Shown piece after piece: positions 54,399 through 63,646 of a DNA stretch of 64,000 bases; the stretch's first letter is position 1; each line of letters starts with the position of its first letter. The stretch lies in contig NZ_VUOB01000072.1 of NCBI RefSeq assembly GCF_008386585.1, forward strand, positions 1-64,000, read 5' to 3'. Position numbers and translations under genes: made by a program. The notes beneath the pieces are model-generated. The model did no database searches. It worked only from the letters and a program-made list of their open reading frames with translations, and was not told the origin of the DNA. Source of the stretch: Solihabitans fulvus. Lineage in GTDB: Bacteria; Actinomycetota; Actinomycetes; Mycobacteriales; Pseudonocardiaceae.

Positions 54399-55436
54399 AT
54401 GAGAATCGCCGTGACCGGGTCCATCGCAGTCGACCATCTCGCCACTTTTGCGGGAAGGTTTGCCGAGCAGTTCGTCGCAGGACAGCTTGAGCATATCTCC
54501 CTTTCTTTTCTGGTGGAGCACCTCGACGTCCACTACGGCGGCGTGGCCGCCAATATCGCGGCCGGCCTCGGTCGACTCGGGCAGCGCCCGCTGCTGGTCG
54601 GCGCGGCTGGCCGGGACTTCGCCGAGTACCGGCTGTGGCTGGAGCGGGAAGACGTCGACACCGAACCGGTGCTGGTGAGCGCCGAGGAGTACACCGCGCG
54701 GTTCTGGTGCACCACCGACCTCGACCAGAACCAGATCGCGTCCTTCTACCCTGGCGCCATGGCGGCGGCGCGGGACATCAGCCTGAGCCGGCTGGTCGAG
54801 CGGGTGCCCGATGTCGGCCTGGTCCTGGTCGGCGCGAACGACCCGGTCGCCATGGTGGAGCACACCGAGGAGTGCCGGCGGCTCGGCAAGCCCTTCGCGG
54901 CCGACCCGTCGCAGCAGCTCGCCCTGCTCGACGGCCCCGACATCCGCCGGCTGGTCGACGGCGCGCACCAGCTGTTCACCAACGAGTACGAGCACGCGCT
55001 GCTGCTCCAGAAGACCGGCTGGACCGACGCGCAGGCGCTGTCGCGGGTCGGCACGTGGATCACCACGCTGGGCGCCGGCGGCGCGCGGGTGGACCGGACC
55101 GGCGAGCAGCCGCTGACCGTGCCTGCGGTGCCGACGGCCGAGGTCGTCGACCCGACCGGCGCGGGCGACGGCTTCCGCGCCGGGTTCCTGGCCGCACGCA
55201 ACTGGGGCCTGCCCCACGCGGCGGCCACCCGGCTCGGCTGCCTGATCGCCACCGTCGTGCTGGAGACCAGCGGGACCGCCGAGTATCGGTTGGACGGTCC
55301 GGCGTTGCAGAACCGGCTGGTCGGCGCGTACGGCAAGGCCGCGGCCTCGCAGCTCACGCCGCACCTGATGAAGGCGTTGACCGCCGGCCGCCTGGCCGGG
55401 GCGCGGGAGGCGGCGACCTCGGGAGCGGACCGGTGA
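54399..55436 (+). CDS. adoK: Adenosine kinase, mycobacterial type
   Basis: 345 residues, PfkB-family sugar kinase. It matches the M. tuberculosis AdoK style almost block for block: MRIAVTGSIAVDHL, SLSFLVEHL with GGVAANIA, TARFWCTTDLDQNQIASFYPGAM, GANDPVAMVEHTEECRRLG, AADPSQQLA, LFTNEYEHALLL and the catalytic Asp in DPTGAGDGF near 256. It phosphorylates adenosine to AMP. Next to SAH hydrolase, APRT and SAM synthetase it completes purine salvage: it removes the adenosine released from SAH and so keeps SAH hydrolysis running. The aldolase gene overlaps its stop. Confidence 0.93.
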   Translation: MRIAVTGSIAVDHLATFAGRFAEQFVAGQLEHISLSFLVEHLDVHYGGVAANIAAGLGRLGQRPLLVGAAGRDFAEYRLWLEREDVDTEPVLVSAEEYTARFWCTTDLDQNQIASFYPGAMAAARDISLSRLVERVPDVGLVLVGANDPVAMVEHTEECRRLGKPFAADPSQQLALLDGPDIRRLVDGAHQLFTNEYEHALLLQKTGWTDAQALSRVGTWITTLGAGGARVDRTGEQPLTVPAVPTAEVVDPTGAGDGFRAGFLAARNWGLPHAAATRLGCLIATVVLETSGTAEYRLDGPALQNRLVGAYGKAAASQLTPHLMKALTAGRLAGAREAATSGADR

Positions 55437-56215
55437 CCGCGTCGCTGCGCGCCCGGCTGGCCGGGGGCGAGCGCCTGCTGGCGATCTTCAACCTGATCCC
55501 GGCAACGGAGATCATCGAGCTGGTCGCGATCGCGGGCTTCGACGTGGTGATCGTCGACATGGAGCACGGTCCGCACGAGCTCTCCGATGTGCGGCAGGCG
55601 ATCCTGGCCGCGGAGGCCGCCGGGCTGCACACGGTGGTGCGAGTGCGGACGTCGGCCGCGGCGTCGATCGGCGCCGTCCTCGACCTCGGCGCGAACGGGG
55701 TGCTCGTGCCGCAGATCGAGTCGGCGGAGCACGCCGTGCGGGCGGTCCGCGCGGCGCGGTTCGCGCCGCGGGGGGAACGCGGCGCCAACCCGTGGGTCAG
55801 GGCGGCGCGCTACGGCCAGCGGGAGAACTGGTTCGCCACCGCCGACGACGACGTTGCCACGCTGGTGATGGTCGAGGGCAGGGCGGCGCTGACCGAGCTG
55901 CCGGAGATCCTTGCGGTGCCGGGGCTCGACGCGATCTTCCTCGGCCCGATGGACCTGTCCCATTCCCTCGGCGTGCCAGGTCAGATCGACCATCCCAGCG
56001 TCGTGGACCGGCTGGAGTCGGCCGTTCGCCTCGCCGCCGGGCACGGTGTCGCGACCGGCCTGTTCGCCCCCGGCGTCGGCCGGGCGGCGCACTGGTGGGG
56101 CAGGGGCGCGGGGCTGGTGGCCAGCGGCGTCGACACGGAGGTGATCCGGTCCGCCATGTCGGGCGCGACGGCGGCGGCGCACTCGGCTGCGGCCGGCAGA
56201 CCGGCCACGGCCTGA
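55433..56215 (+). CDS. HpcH/HpaI-type class II pyruvate aldolase
   Basis: 260 residues from GTG 55433, overlapping the adoK stop. Metal-dependent 2-oxo acid aldolase signature: DVVIVDMEHGPHELSDV with the active-site His, VVRVRTSA with the Arg, PQIESAEHA with the metal Glu, and AIFLGPMDLSHSLG with the metal Asp. These enzymes join or split pyruvate and an aldehyde, giving 4-hydroxy-2-oxo acids, and tolerate many aldehydes. In a fluorinase cluster the obvious aldehyde is fluoroacetaldehyde, giving 5-fluoro-4-hydroxy-2-oxopentanoate, the substrate type of the hydratase-family protein nearby. That use is inference. Confidence 0.92.
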   Translation: MTASLRARLAGGERLLAIFNLIPATEIIELVAIAGFDVVIVDMEHGPHELSDVRQAILAAEAAGLHTVVRVRTSAAASIGAVLDLGANGVLVPQIESAEHAVRAVRAARFAPRGERGANPWVRAARYGQRENWFATADDDVATLVMVEGRAALTELPEILAVPGLDAIFLGPMDLSHSLGVPGQIDHPSVVDRLESAVRLAAGHGVATGLFAPGVGRAAHWWGRGAGLVASGVDTEVIRSAMSGATAAAHSAAAGRPATA

Positions 56216-56229
56216 GCGCTCTCCTCTCC

Positions 56230-56910
56230 TCAGCCGTCGCCGTTGTCCGAGCTGCCCTCGAACAACTCACCGAACGACACGATGCCAAGCGATATCGCCC
56301 TTTTCACGGCGCTCATTCTCGATTCAACGCCCAGCTTCGAGTAGGCGTTGGTGAGATGCCGCTTCACGGTTCCCTCGGAGATGTACAACTCGCCGGCTAT
56401 CTCAGAATTGCGCAGGCCGGACGCGACGAGGACTATCACTTCCCGTTCCCGCCTCGACAGCAGCGGGCGGTCCAGGCCGTTCATTCCCTGGACCGTCTCG
56501 CGGGACACCGAGACAACCACGTGCCCCGACGCGCGATTGACCGTGCGCAGGGTGATCAACAGTTCTTCGCGGGTGGCGCTCTTGAGCACATAGGCGTAGG
56601 CGCCGGCCGCGATCAGGCTGCCCACCATGCGGGGCTCGTCGTGCGCGGTCACCATGATCGCCTTCGACTCCGCGGAGACCGCGCGGAGTTCGCGCAGCGT
56701 CTGGATGGCCAGCGTTCCGCCACGGTCGCTGTCCAGCAGCACGATGTCCGGCTTGACCTGCCCGATCACGTCCGTGGTCTCGCTGCCGAAGCCGCCCTCG
56801 CCGACGACGACGATGTCGGGCTCCGACGAGAGTATCTGCACCAGGCCCTGTCGAAAAAGCATATGATTGTCGATGACAACGACACGAATAGTTTCCCTCG
56901 GACCGGTCAC
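56230..56910 (-). CDS. NarL/FixJ-type response regulator
   Basis: 226 residues. The N-terminal receiver domain has VVVIDNH (one of the usual acids is Asn), phospho-acceptor Asp60 in DIVLLDSD, Thr in MVTAHD, and Lys in VLKSA. The C-terminal LuxR helix-turn-helix is LLSRREREVIVLVASGLRNSEIAGELYISEGTVKRHLTNAYSKLG in outline. No histidine kinase is next to it, so it is an orphan regulator or pairs with a distant kinase. It ends 14 bases from the aldolase stop (convergent). It may be the cluster's own activator. Confidence 0.92.
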   Translation of the reverse strand: MTGPRETIRVVVIDNHMLFRQGLVQILSSEPDIVVVGEGGFGSETTDVIGQVKPDIVLLDSDRGGTLAIQTLRELRAVSAESKAIMVTAHDEPRMVGSLIAAGAYAYVLKSATREELLITLRTVNRASGHVVVSVSRETVQGMNGLDRPLLSRREREVIVLVASGLRNSEIAGELYISEGTVKRHLTNAYSKLGVESRMSAVKRAISLGIVSFGELFEGSSDNGDG

Positions 56911-57187
56911 TGTCCAAAATCTTTCAGGGCTGTGGATTGCACGGTGTGATCCCCCCGCAGGCTGCTCACCGAGAATCGACCACGAGCGCGCGGACCGCGA
57001 TCATGGCAGATTCAGGAAAATTTCAGGTGACCCCCAAAAAACTCGCGAACCATTGAGAGTAACCCAGTCCGATGGTGATCTATACCGACAGAAGCACGTA
57101 ATCGACTGCGCCGTTTGACCGACGCTTCAGCAGGGCCCTCCGACACCACGGTAGGCCGGTATTCGCGTGCTGTCAGCCGCGTCATGT

Positions 57188-57751
57188 TCAGGCTGCGGCC
57201 TGGGGCGGCACGGTGACGAGCGCGAAGGAATCCAGCGGCGCGAGCCGCCGAGCGCCGCCGAGCGCGGAAATCGCCACGACGACCGCATAGCCGACGGTTC
57301 GCCCGTGCTCCAGGGCCACCAGTTCGCCGGCCGCCGCAAGCGTCCCGCCGGTGGCGAGCACGTCGTCGACCAACAGCACTCTGGCGCCGGGGCCGAACGC
57401 GCCGCGCTGGAGCTCAAGCGCTGCCTCGCCGTACTCAAGGCTGTAGCGCACCCTGTGCACCTGACCAGGCAGTTTGCCGGGCTTGCGGGCGAGCACCAGC
57501 GACGTGCCGGTCGCCTGCGCGACCGCGGCGCCGAGCACGAAGCCCCTGGCCTCGATGGCCAACACCGTGTCGAAGGCGCCGCCGAAGCGGACGACCACGG
57601 CGTCCGCGACCCTGGCCAGCAGCCCGGGCCGGGCCAGCACCGGCGACAGATCCTGGAAGAGCACGCCGGGGCTCGGATAGTCGGGATAGGCGCGCAGGTG
57701 CGCGAGAACATCGTCCGCCACCGGGTCGGCGGGCGCGTCGGGACGTCTCAT
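57188..57751 (-). CDS. apt: Adenine phosphoribosyltransferase
   Basis: 187 residues. Type I phosphoribosyltransferase: YPDYPSPGVLFQDLSPVL opening (the APRT hood), IEARGFVLGAAVA, RKPGKLPGQV, LEYG.. and the PRPP motif VLLVDDVLATGGT near 125-137. It turns adenine plus PRPP into AMP. Adenine is released when the nearby phosphorylase splits fluorodeoxyadenosine or methylthioadenosine, so the gene salvages the base lost in each fluorination cycle. It follows metK on the same strand; its ribosome-site region is in a tandem duplicated segment. Confidence 0.94.
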   Translation of the reverse strand: MRRPDAPADPVADDVLAHLRAYPDYPSPGVLFQDLSPVLARPGLLARVADAVVVRFGGAFDTVLAIEARGFVLGAAVAQATGTSLVLARKPGKLPGQVHRVRYSLEYGEAALELQRGAFGPGARVLLVDDVLATGGTLAAAGELVALEHGRTVGYAVVVAISALGGARRLAPLDSFALVTVPPQAAA

Positions 57752-57759
57752 CTGGCCCT

Positions 57760-57797
57760 ACTTTCCTGACTAGGCATCACTTTCCTGACTAGGCATC
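57760..57797. repeat. Tandem 19-bp duplication at the metK end
   Basis: ACTTTCCTGACTAGGCATC occurs twice in a row (57760-57778 and 57779-57797). On the minus strand each unit holds the last codons, TAG stop and the AGGAAAG ribosome-site segment before apt. The duplication therefore repeats the stop and the candidate ribosome site. Recent slippage event. Confidence 0.85.
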
Positions 57798-58979
57798 GAG
57801 TGCGGCCAGCAGGGCGTCGACGCGGTTGGCGGCCTCCCAGGTGAACTCCGGGCCCTGCCGGCCGAAGTGCCCGTACGCCGCTGTCCTGCGGTAGACCGGC
57901 CGGCGCAGGTCGAGGTCGCGGATGATCGCGGCGGGACGGAGGTCGAAGACCTGGTTGATGGCCGCCTGGATGCGGTCCACCGGCGCCTTCTCGGTGTCGA
58001 AGCAGTCCACGAACAGCGACACGGGGGCCGCCCGTCCGATCGCGTAGGCGACCTGGACCTCGCACCGGGCGGCCAGGCCGGCGGCGACCACGTTCTTGGC
58101 CACCCACCGCATCGCATATGCGCCGGACCGGTCCACCTTGGACGGATCCTTCCCGGAGAACGCCCCGCCGCCGTGCCGCGCCATCCCGCCGTAGGTGTCG
58201 ATGATGATCTTCCGGCCGGTCAGGCCGGTGTCGCCCATCGGGCCGCCGATCTCGAACCGCCCAGTGGGGTTCACCAGCAGCCGGACATCGTCGCTGGCCA
58301 GTTCGAACCGGTCGAGCTCCGGGCGCACGACCTCGTTCTCGATCGCCGGGGCCAGCGTCCGGTCCAGGTCGATCCCCGGCGCGTGCTGGGTCGAGACGAC
58401 CACCGTGTCCAGCCGAACCGGCCGGTCCTCGTCGTAGGCGACGGTCACCTGGGTCTTGCCGTCCGGGCCGAGAAACCCGAGGGCTCCGCTGCGCCGCACC
58501 GCGGCCAGCCGCTCCGCCAGCCGGTGCGCGAGCATGATCGGCAGCGGCATCAGCTCGGGCGTCTCGTTGCAGGCGTAGCCGAACATCATTCCCTGGTCGC
58601 CCGCGCCCTGCCGGTCCAGTTCGTCGCCGCCACCGCCGAGCCGTGCCTCCATCGACGTCTCGACGCCCTGCGCGATGTCCGGGGACTGGCGGCCGATCGA
58701 GACCTGGACCCCGCAGGCGGCACCGTCGAACCCCTTGCCGGACGAGTCGTAACCGAGGTCGAGGATGGTCTCGCGGACGACGGCGGCGACATCGGACGGC
58801 AGGTGGCTCGCCTCGCCGGCGACATGCACGAGACCGTTTGTCACGAGCGTCTCGACGGCCACTCTGGCTTGCGATTCACGGCCGAGTGCCGAATCAAGTA
58901 TCGCGTCGCTTATCTGGTCGGCCATCTTGTCTGGATGACCTTCGGTAACCGATTCTGAAGTGAACAGGCGATCAGACAC
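57789..58979 (-). CDS. metK: S-adenosylmethionine synthetase
   Basis: 396 residues, full length for MetK. Motifs: FTSESVTEGHPDKMADQISD, GAGDQGMMFGYA, GGGAFSGKDPSKVDRS and DTYGGMARHGG. It makes SAM from methionine and ATP. GTG start with GAGGAG 6 bases before. A cluster-borne copy beside the fluorinase is a logical supply of its co-substrate. Whether the genome has another metK cannot be seen. The gene is followed by apt after a short duplicated stop region. Confidence 0.96.
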   Translation of the reverse strand: MSDRLFTSESVTEGHPDKMADQISDAILDSALGRESQARVAVETLVTNGLVHVAGEASHLPSDVAAVVRETILDLGYDSSGKGFDGAACGVQVSIGRQSPDIAQGVETSMEARLGGGGDELDRQGAGDQGMMFGYACNETPELMPLPIMLAHRLAERLAAVRRSGALGFLGPDGKTQVTVAYDEDRPVRLDTVVVSTQHAPGIDLDRTLAPAIENEVVRPELDRFELASDDVRLLVNPTGRFEIGGPMGDTGLTGRKIIIDTYGGMARHGGGAFSGKDPSKVDRSGAYAMRWVAKNVVAAGLAARCEVQVAYAIGRAAPVSLFVDCFDTEKAPVDRIQAAINQVFDLRPAAIIRDLDLRRPVYRRTAAYGHFGRQGPEFTWEAANRVDALLAALDA

Positions 58980-59222
58980 GCAGGACTCCTCGCAGGCGTC
59001 GGACCTGGGCCAACCGACGGTAGGAGATCAATCGAACGATTCTCGCGCCGGAAAGATCAGGTGTCGACCGGATATGGATACCAGTGTGACCCAGGGCACC
59101 TTCGACTAGCAACCCCGAGAGGTCGTAGCCGTTTCTAAGACGTTGTGTGTAGCCCGAAAGCGAGAACTCAATACTCCACGGAACCGGCAACGGAACCGCT
59201 CATTGACCACCATTGCCCGCAC

Positions 59223-60104
59223 CTATCGTGGAACCTTCTCCACGATGGGCCCCAACCGCGCCAAGATCCCTTCCCCTGCCCCGGCCAGATCCGACAGCAG
59301 AGCGTGGTCGAGCGCGTCGTGACAGTCGCAGGGCTGCGCCGGCGGCGCCGTCGCAAGAAACTCGGCGATGGCCGCCTGTGCGGCGACCACGTTCCTGCGC
59401 ATGGTGTCCGCGACCATGCTGGCAGTGACCGCCTCCTCGTCCCGGCGCCAGCAGTCGTAGTCGGTGACCAGCGCCAGCCCGGTGAGGCAGATGCCGGCCT
59501 CGCGAGCCAGTTTCGCCTCGGGCGCCGCCGTCATACCGATGACGTCCATGCCCCAGGAGCGGTAGAGCTCGGACTCGGCGCGGCTGGAGAACTGCGGTCC
59601 CTCGATGCAGACGTAGGTGCCGGAGTCGTGCACGGTCGCACCCTGTGCGCGGCGGGCGGCGGCGACGAGCAGCGGGCGCAGCCGGGCGCAGTACGGGTCG
59701 GCGAACGGGAGGTGCGCGACGACGCCGGCCTCGAAGAACGTGGCCCGGCGGATCCCCCGGGTGAGGTCGACCAGCTGGTCCTGCACGACCAGGTCGCCGG
59801 GCCGCAGCTCCGCGCGCAGGCTCCCAACGGCGCTGACGGCCACCGCCTCGGCGACGCCGAGCTGCCGCAGGGCGTAGATGTTCGCGGCCGCCGGCACCTC
59901 CGACGGTGACAGCCGATGCCCTGCCCCGTGCCGGGAAACGAACGCCACTCGCCGGCCGGCGAGTTCGCCGAGGACAATCGGTCCGCTTGGCGGGCCAAAG
60001 GGCGTCGAGACGTCGACCGAGCGGGCGTCCGCCAGCATCGACAGTTCGTAGAGCCCACTTCCGCCTATTATTCCGATCTCCGCTTCCACAGGTTTACGTG
60101 ACAT
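59223..60104 (-). CDS. flB: MTA phosphorylase / 5'-fluoro-5'-deoxyadenosine phosphorylase
   Basis: 293 residues from ATG 60104, PNP/MTAP family. Phosphate and nucleoside-site blocks: IGIIGGSGLYEL, FVSRHGAGHRLSP, ALRQLGVAEAVAVSAVGSLR, GTYVCIEGPQFSSRAESELYRSWGMDVIGMTAAPEAKLAREAGI, LVTDYDCWR. FlB of S. cattleya, which is of this family, phosphorolyses fluorodeoxyadenosine to adenine and 5-fluoro-5-deoxyribose 1-phosphate. Location between metK and SAH hydrolase and near the fluorinase argues for that role, though the protein may equally serve ordinary methylthioadenosine salvage. Gene symbol by analogy. Confidence 0.9.
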   Translation of the reverse strand: MSRKPVEAEIGIIGGSGLYELSMLADARSVDVSTPFGPPSGPIVLGELAGRRVAFVSRHGAGHRLSPSEVPAAANIYALRQLGVAEAVAVSAVGSLRAELRPGDLVVQDQLVDLTRGIRRATFFEAGVVAHLPFADPYCARLRPLLVAAARRAQGATVHDSGTYVCIEGPQFSSRAESELYRSWGMDVIGMTAAPEAKLAREAGICLTGLALVTDYDCWRRDEEAVTASMVADTMRRNVVAAQAAIAEFLATAPPAQPCDCHDALDHALLSDLAGAGEGILARLGPIVEKVPR

Positions 60105-60328
60105 TCGAGGAACACCATCCCATCGAAAGATCGCCGCGGTGAGCACCGGAACTACAGCGTAGCAAGCCGACACCCGCCGAACATGTTCACTTCGGGCCAC
60201 TCCGACTGACACCTTCGCCGACCCGGCGAATGACCAACGAGTCGTATCTTTTCCGGACCTGTTGTTTCCACCGGCGCCGCGCGCCTACGGTGACCGAAGA
60301 CTGCCCGAATCGCGGAACGGAGTCGACT

Positions 60329-61764
<1,436 letters not shown>

Positions 61765-61771
<7 letters not shown>

Positions 61772-62616
61772 GCCTGGGATGCGATGTCCGGCCGGGTGAT
61801 CGGGGTGAACGCGATCGCCCGGCCCGGCGCGCCGGTGCCGCCCTCCACCCGCAGCGGCAGGAAGCAGAACCAGCTGTCGCGGGCGGGCAGCAGGTCAAGG
61901 CGGGTCAGGCACTCCACGAACACCGCGCCGGCGCGCAGTCCGGCCAGGTGCACCGGCCGGGCGTCGTGCGCGGCGCCCATCGACGGCGCGTCGATGCCGA
62001 CGCACCGGACGCCCCGCCGCAACAGAAGTTCCATCGCCGGCACGTCCGGCGCGGGCCAGCCGGGTCGGCGCCCGGTGACCACGACGTTGTGCAGGTAGTC
62101 CTCCCCCGCCGCGCCCCGAAGGTAGTGGCGGTCCCAGCCCGTCCGGAACAGCACCACGTCCCCAGCGCGCAGTCGGCCGTTGACCCGTTCCCAGTCCAGG
62201 ACGAGCTCCTGGCCGATCGCCGGGCTGACCCCCGGCGCCGTGCCGGCCACCCCGGTCGCGTCGATCACGGCCGCGGGGCCCATCAGCTGCGCGGGCGGCA
62301 CGTCGGCGACCGTGATGGCACCGGCGGGACCGGCGTCGGGCAGGCCGCTGTCCGGTGGCGGGACGAAGTGGCAGGGGGCGTCCATGTGCGTGCCCGTGTG
62401 CTCGTCCAGCGCCAGCCATTTCGTCGCGTAGGGACCGCCGCGGCTGTACACGTTTCCGGCCGGGCCCCGGTCGGTGACGAACCAGTTCCAGGTCTTGTGC
62501 TGAAACGGCTGATGGGTCGACCAGTAGCACGGATAGTCCTCGGCAAGCAGCAGCGAGAGATCGGTGACGGCGCATTCCGTGAGAACGGCGCTCAGGTCTT
62601 CGAACTGTCGAGTCAT
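61765..62616 (-). CDS. Cyclase/kynurenine-formamidase-family metal hydrolase
   Basis: 283 residues, PF04199-type. The metal-binding motif HTGTHMDAPCHF (HxGTHxDxPxH) is intact near 95-106. Later blocks VVLFRTGWDRHYL and GVRCVGIDAPSMG are typical. Family members hydrolyse N-formylkynurenine, isatin and lactone or amide bonds. It is coupled to the YmdB-like gene (14-base gap to the chosen ATG 62616; ATG 62625 also possible). Next to a fluorinase it could open a sugar lactone derived from fluorodeoxyribose or act on the final product. Function not assigned. Confidence 0.82.
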
Positions 62617-62629
62617 CGACTCCATCCCC

Positions 62630-63409
62630 TCAGGAGACCCGTTGAATGCTGATTGTTCTGCCGCCCGCGACCTCAAGCAGCACCGCACCGAGTGCGATCG
62701 ACCCCGAGACAGGTCGCGGCACGCCGAGTTCGAACGGGTTTCCCGTTTTCCGCAGGCCGGCGACGAATATGTCGTAGCCGAATCCCTGGACGCCGCCGGT
62801 TGGGCCGGTCATGCCGACATCGGTGACCAGCGCCGTGCCGCCGGGCAGGACGTGCAGCGGCAGGGTCGGCTCGTGGGTGTGTGTGCCGAGCACCGCGGCG
62901 ACCTGTCCGTCGACGGCGCGCGCGAAGATCTGCTTCTCCATCACGTGGTCGCCGTGGTAGTCGACGAACACGGTGCCCGGCGCGTCGACGGCGGCCCAGC
63001 TCGCGTACGCCGGCAGCCACTTTCCCTTGGTGGCCTTGACGGACTTCATCGCGCACTCGTCAGCCAGGTTCACCACGGTGACCTGCTCGTCGTCGACGTC
63101 GACGGTCAGCACGCCCCGGCCGGGCACCCCGTCGGCGAGGTTAAGGGGCCGCAGCACCCGAGGATTGTCCAGGGCGCACACCGATTCCTCGCTGTCCCAG
63201 GAGTGGTTGCCGCCGGTGATCACGTCGACGCCGTTGTCCAGCAACGCCTTCGCCTGCCACTGCGTCATGCCCAGCCCGTTCGGTGCGCAGTTCTCGGCGT
63301 TCGCGATGACCAGGTCCACCCGGTGGTGGGCCCGCAGCTGCGGAAGCCTCTTGATCAGGTAGTCGGTCGCCTCTTCCCCGACGATATCCCCGAAGAACAA
63401 TACAATCAT
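62630..63409 (-). CDS. YmdB-family metallophosphoesterase
   Basis: 259 residues from ATG 63409, with GGAGG 9 bases before. It is of the YmdB/TIGR00282 type: VLFFGDIVGEEATDYL, VIANAENCAPNGLGMT, DVITGGNHSWD, VDYHGDH, VLGTHTHEPT, TDVGMTGP. Members bind two metals and cleave phosphate esters (2',3'-cAMP in known cases). Divergent from the fluorinase with a 237-base shared gap, so probably co-regulated. A sugar-phosphate phosphatase role on 5-fluoro-5-deoxyribose 1-phosphate, like the phosphoesterase of the 5-FHPA branch in Streptomyces sp. MA37, is possible but unproven. Confidence 0.85.
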   Translation of the reverse strand: MIVLFFGDIVGEEATDYLIKRLPQLRAHHRVDLVIANAENCAPNGLGMTQWQAKALLDNGVDVITGGNHSWDSEESVCALDNPRVLRPLNLADGVPGRGVLTVDVDDEQVTVVNLADECAMKSVKATKGKWLPAYASWAAVDAPGTVFVDYHGDHVMEKQIFARAVDGQVAAVLGTHTHEPTLPLHVLPGGTALVTDVGMTGPTGGVQGFGYDIFVAGLRKTGNPFELGVPRPVSGSIALGAVLLEVAGGRTISIQRVS

Positions 63410-63443
63410 GGTGTCACACCTCCGTCCTGGATTGTGCAGCAGC

Positions 63444-63480
63444 CCGCCTGACCGGCGAATCCACTGAAGGAGGCAGGCGG
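63444..63480. promoter_or_regulatory. Inverted repeat between YmdB-like gene and fluorinase
   Basis: CCGCCTG (63444-63450) and CAGGCGG (63474-63480) form a 7-bp inverted repeat with a 23-base spacer in the divergent promoter region. Possible regulator site; weak evidence. Confidence 0.3.
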
Positions 63481-63646
63481 ATTTACCACCATCCGCCCGG
63501 CAAAGATGCACCGTCCGTCTCGTCGTGCGGAAAGCGGCGCACGCACCCTTGCTGCCGGGATCCAGATCGGCTTATGGTCCGAGTACTTCCTGCACAGTCA
63601 GGTGCCACTCGTCGACATTCCTCGCGCCTTTTAAGGAGCCTTTCTG

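Noticed and set aside
60105..60328. SAH or SAM riboswitch before SAH hydrolase, phosphorylase or metK
   Set aside because: No conserved core recognised by eye in 58980-59222 or 60105-60328.
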